Shown in pieces: positions 62,362-64,000 of a stretch of DNA of 64,000 bases. The stretch's first letter is position 1; each line of letters opens with the position of its first letter. The position numbers and the translations under genes are program-made. The stretch spans positions 3,156,001 to 3,220,000 of the forward strand of contig NZ_CP072141.1 in NCBI RefSeq assembly GCF_019355555.1, in the 5' to 3' direction. The stretch is from Rhizobium sp. L51/94. GTDB taxonomy: Bacteria > Pseudomonadota > Alphaproteobacteria > Rhizobiales > Rhizobiaceae. The notes under the pieces are model-generated. The model did no database searches. It was given only the letters and a program-made list of their open reading frames with translations, and had not been told where the DNA came from.

Positions 62362-63285
62362 TCAGACCGGGTTCGAGAACGTGTCGCAGGAGGTCAGTTT
62401 GCCGCTGTCGAAACCCTGCTTGAACCATTTGACACGCTGCGCCGACGTGCCGTGGTTGAAGCTGTCAGGCACGACATAGCCCTGGCTCTTCTTCTGCAGC
62501 GTATCGTCGCCGATCTGCTGGGCTGCGTTCAACGCCTCCTCCAGATCGCCATTGTCGAGAATACCCTTCTGCTGCGTGAACTTGCCCCAGATCCCGGCAA
62601 AGCAGTCAGCCTGCAACTCGATGCGAACGGACATCTTGTTGCTGTCCACCTCGTTCATCTGGCTGCGGGCCTGATCGGCCTTCGGCAGGATGCCGAGCAG
62701 GTTCTGCACGTGATGGCCGACTTCGTGCGCGACGACATAGGCCTGCGCGAAATCGCCTGAAGCACCGAACTTGTCCTTCATCTCCTGGAAGAATCCCATG
62801 TCGAGATAAATCTTGCGGTCGGACGGGCAGTAGAACGGTCCCGACGCGGTCGACGCGAGGCCGCAGCCCGAGTTCAGCCTGTTGGTGAACAGCACCAGCT
62901 TCGGGTCCTCATAGGTCTTGCCCATGGATTTGAAGATGCCGCCCCAGGTATCCTCGGTCTCGGCAAGCACGGTGGCGACGAACGCCTTTGTTTCATCGTT
63001 GCCCGGGTTCTGCGGCGCCGAGTTGCTCTGCTGGTAGCTGGAACCGGTATTGCCGGTGTCGCCTTGGCTGAGGATCTGTAGCATGTCGATGCCCATCGCC
63101 TTGAGAATGAGGTAGATCACCACCAGGAAGACGATCGTGCCAATGCTGAGGCCGCCGCCGGCCCGCCGCATGCCACCGCCCGGAAAGTTGAAACCTCCAC
63201 CACCGCCGCCAAGCGGTCCGGTGCCTCCTGAAGAGCCACGCTCATCCTCGATATTGTCGGACTGTCGACGTCCCTTCCATTCCAT
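62362..63285 (-). CDS. Neutral zinc metallopeptidase (YpfJ family)
   Basis: 307 residues. Glycine-rich cytoplasmic N-terminus (GPLGGGGGGFNFPGGGMRRA), one membrane helix (SIGTIVFLVVIYLILKAMGI, about 47-66), then the PF04228 domain: CGLASTASGPFYCPSDRKIY, LDMGFFQEMKDKFG, the zinc site AYVVAHEVGHHVQNLLGIL (HExxH) and the downstream ligand region RIELQADCFAGIWGKF. Periplasm-facing peptidase of unknown substrate, widely conserved. Confidence 0.95.
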   Translation of the reverse strand: MEWKGRRQSDNIEDERGSSGGTGPLGGGGGGFNFPGGGMRRAGGGLSIGTIVFLVVIYLILKAMGIDMLQILSQGDTGNTGSSYQQSNSAPQNPGNDETKAFVATVLAETEDTWGGIFKSMGKTYEDPKLVLFTNRLNSGCGLASTASGPFYCPSDRKIYLDMGFFQEMKDKFGASGDFAQAYVVAHEVGHHVQNLLGILPKADQARSQMNEVDSNKMSVRIELQADCFAGIWGKFTQQKGILDNGDLEEALNAAQQIGDDTLQKKSQGYVVPDSFNHGTSAQRVKWFKQGFDSGKLTSCDTFSNPV

Positions 63286-63379
63286 GACCTGTCTCCCCGG
63301 CTGCGCTCACGGATATCCCGTTAAAGCCTATATATCCGCCGCATGCCCAATGACCAGTCGCGAAGGCCAACATCGCACA

Positions 63380-63862
63380 TCAGACAGGAATGCTCGGGGC
63401 GCCCCAGGCGGCCCATGCAAGAAATAATGCCATCGCCACCAGCAGCAGCAGGGGCATCGTCTCGTGACCGGTAAAGACCACAGCGTTCATGATCCGGTGC
63501 GGCAGCAGCGTGAAGGCGCCGGCACCCCCGATGCCACCAAAATAAAGTCCCAGGACAACACGACGATGACGCGCAATGTCATGCCGGCGGGCAGCGACAA
63601 TCGCCTGGACGCAGGAATAGAGGACGAAGACCGACAGAAGATGGATCGGGCTGAAGCCATGAAAGACGTTCAACTCATGGATGAAGAAGCTGGAAAACGC
63701 CCCGACGGCCATCAGCAAAAGCCAGATCTTGCCAAGCAGCCGATGCAGCCACGTCCCCTTGCGCCGCAACAGCACGTAGGCGCCGAGCAGCGCTGATGTG
63801 ACCACGGCAACCACATGGATGTGAATGGCGGGCGAAGCCGACAGCAGCGGTTCGAGGGTCAT
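63380..63862 (-). CDS. DUF2306-family membrane protein
   Basis: 160 residues starting MTLEPLLSASPAIHIHVVAV, with GAGGTG upstream. Four to five hydrophobic helices, with histidines near the membrane edges (HIHVVAVVTSALLGAYVLLR, KGTWLHRLLGKIWLLLMAVG, FIHELNVFHGFSPIHLLSVF, HRRVVLGLYFGGIGGAGAF). DUF2306 proteins are small inner-membrane proteins of unknown function; the histidines hint at haem or metal binding. The far right end of the window after it (63863-64000) shows nothing further. Confidence 0.82.
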   Translation of the reverse strand: MTLEPLLSASPAIHIHVVAVVTSALLGAYVLLRRKGTWLHRLLGKIWLLLMAVGAFSSFFIHELNVFHGFSPIHLLSVFVLYSCVQAIVAARRHDIARHRRVVLGLYFGGIGGAGAFTLLPHRIMNAVVFTGHETMPLLLLVAMALFLAWAAWGAPSIPV

Positions 63863-64000
63863 GGTACAGCACCTCACAAGGCTACCGATCCGACGTCGGC
63901 TGGCTCGATCATACCCGACGGCTGCCCGAAGTCGAGGGGCCAACGCGGGCGAGAATTCAGTTATAATAGCAGCAGATAGCCTTGACGCGGCAAGGCTTTT

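Noticed and set aside
1-64000. CRISPR arrays, rRNA genes, further tRNAs
   Set aside because: No regularly spaced direct repeats and no rRNA-like or additional cloverleaf sequences were seen.

Overview
The window is chromosomal DNA from a member of the Rhizobiaceae (Rhizobium/Agrobacterium/Neorhizobium type). The evidence is a 684-residue RpoD with the alphaproteobacterial acidic insert, a second short FtsZ, a yqeY/dnaG/rpoD neighbourhood with divergent carA, rhizobial small secreted proteins (BA14K, DUF930), palindromic intergenic repeats of the rhizobial type, and high overall G+C. No rRNA operon, replication origin or CRISPR array was seen.

Layout. 1-11.8 kb: the 5' part of metH with a sharp 20-bp palindrome upstream, an AGE-family sugar epimerase, a secreted polysaccharide-lyase-like protein, a LuxR-type regulator, many small secreted or hypothetical proteins, and a membrane-anchored DUF2778 (L,D-transpeptidase-like) protein. 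11.9-16.6 kb: a lone receiver protein and two tandem chemoreceptors. 16.8-20.8 kb: two divergent regulator/oxidoreductase pairs (LysR/AKR and SDR/AraC). 20.9-23.6 kb: a low-GC scar beside a tRNA-Ile(CAU), holding an IS3 remnant, a VgrG-tip-like fragment and a coupled small secreted protein. 23.8-36.2 kb: a SIMPL protein, paired periplasmic proteins, a PadR/ferric-siderophore reductase pair (YqjI/YqjH-like), ftsZ2, a branched-chain aminotransferase, an ArsR-MFS-GNAT cluster and a third chemoreceptor. 36.2-49.5 kb: a TonB-like DUF930 protein, rpoD, a low-GC nuclease-NACHT fusion, recQ, a GntP permease flanked by two intergenic repeats, and dnaG. 49.6-53.5 kb: a brnTA locus whose toxin carries two nonsense codons, yqeY, carA and an HI1419/HI1420-type toxin-antitoxin pair. 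53.5-64 kb: MATE and Tet-type efflux pumps, a second LysR/AKR pair, a TPR/ATP-grasp protein, an MmyB-type regulator divergent from an SDR, a zinc peptidase and a DUF2306 membrane protein.

How it fits together. The core functions are methionine synthesis, branched-chain amino acid and pyrimidine/arginine metabolism, replication priming and housekeeping transcription. Several small local circuits sit among them, each a regulator beside its probable target. The most striking accessory element is the 940-residue protein between recQ and rpoD: an HsdR-like PD-(D/E)xK nuclease domain fused to a NACHT/STAND NTPase, the architecture expected of a single-gene antiphage system. The dnaG-rpoD interval and the tRNA-Ile flank are the two places where acquired DNA is evident. 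Functional assignments come from reading sequence motifs; no database search was run.
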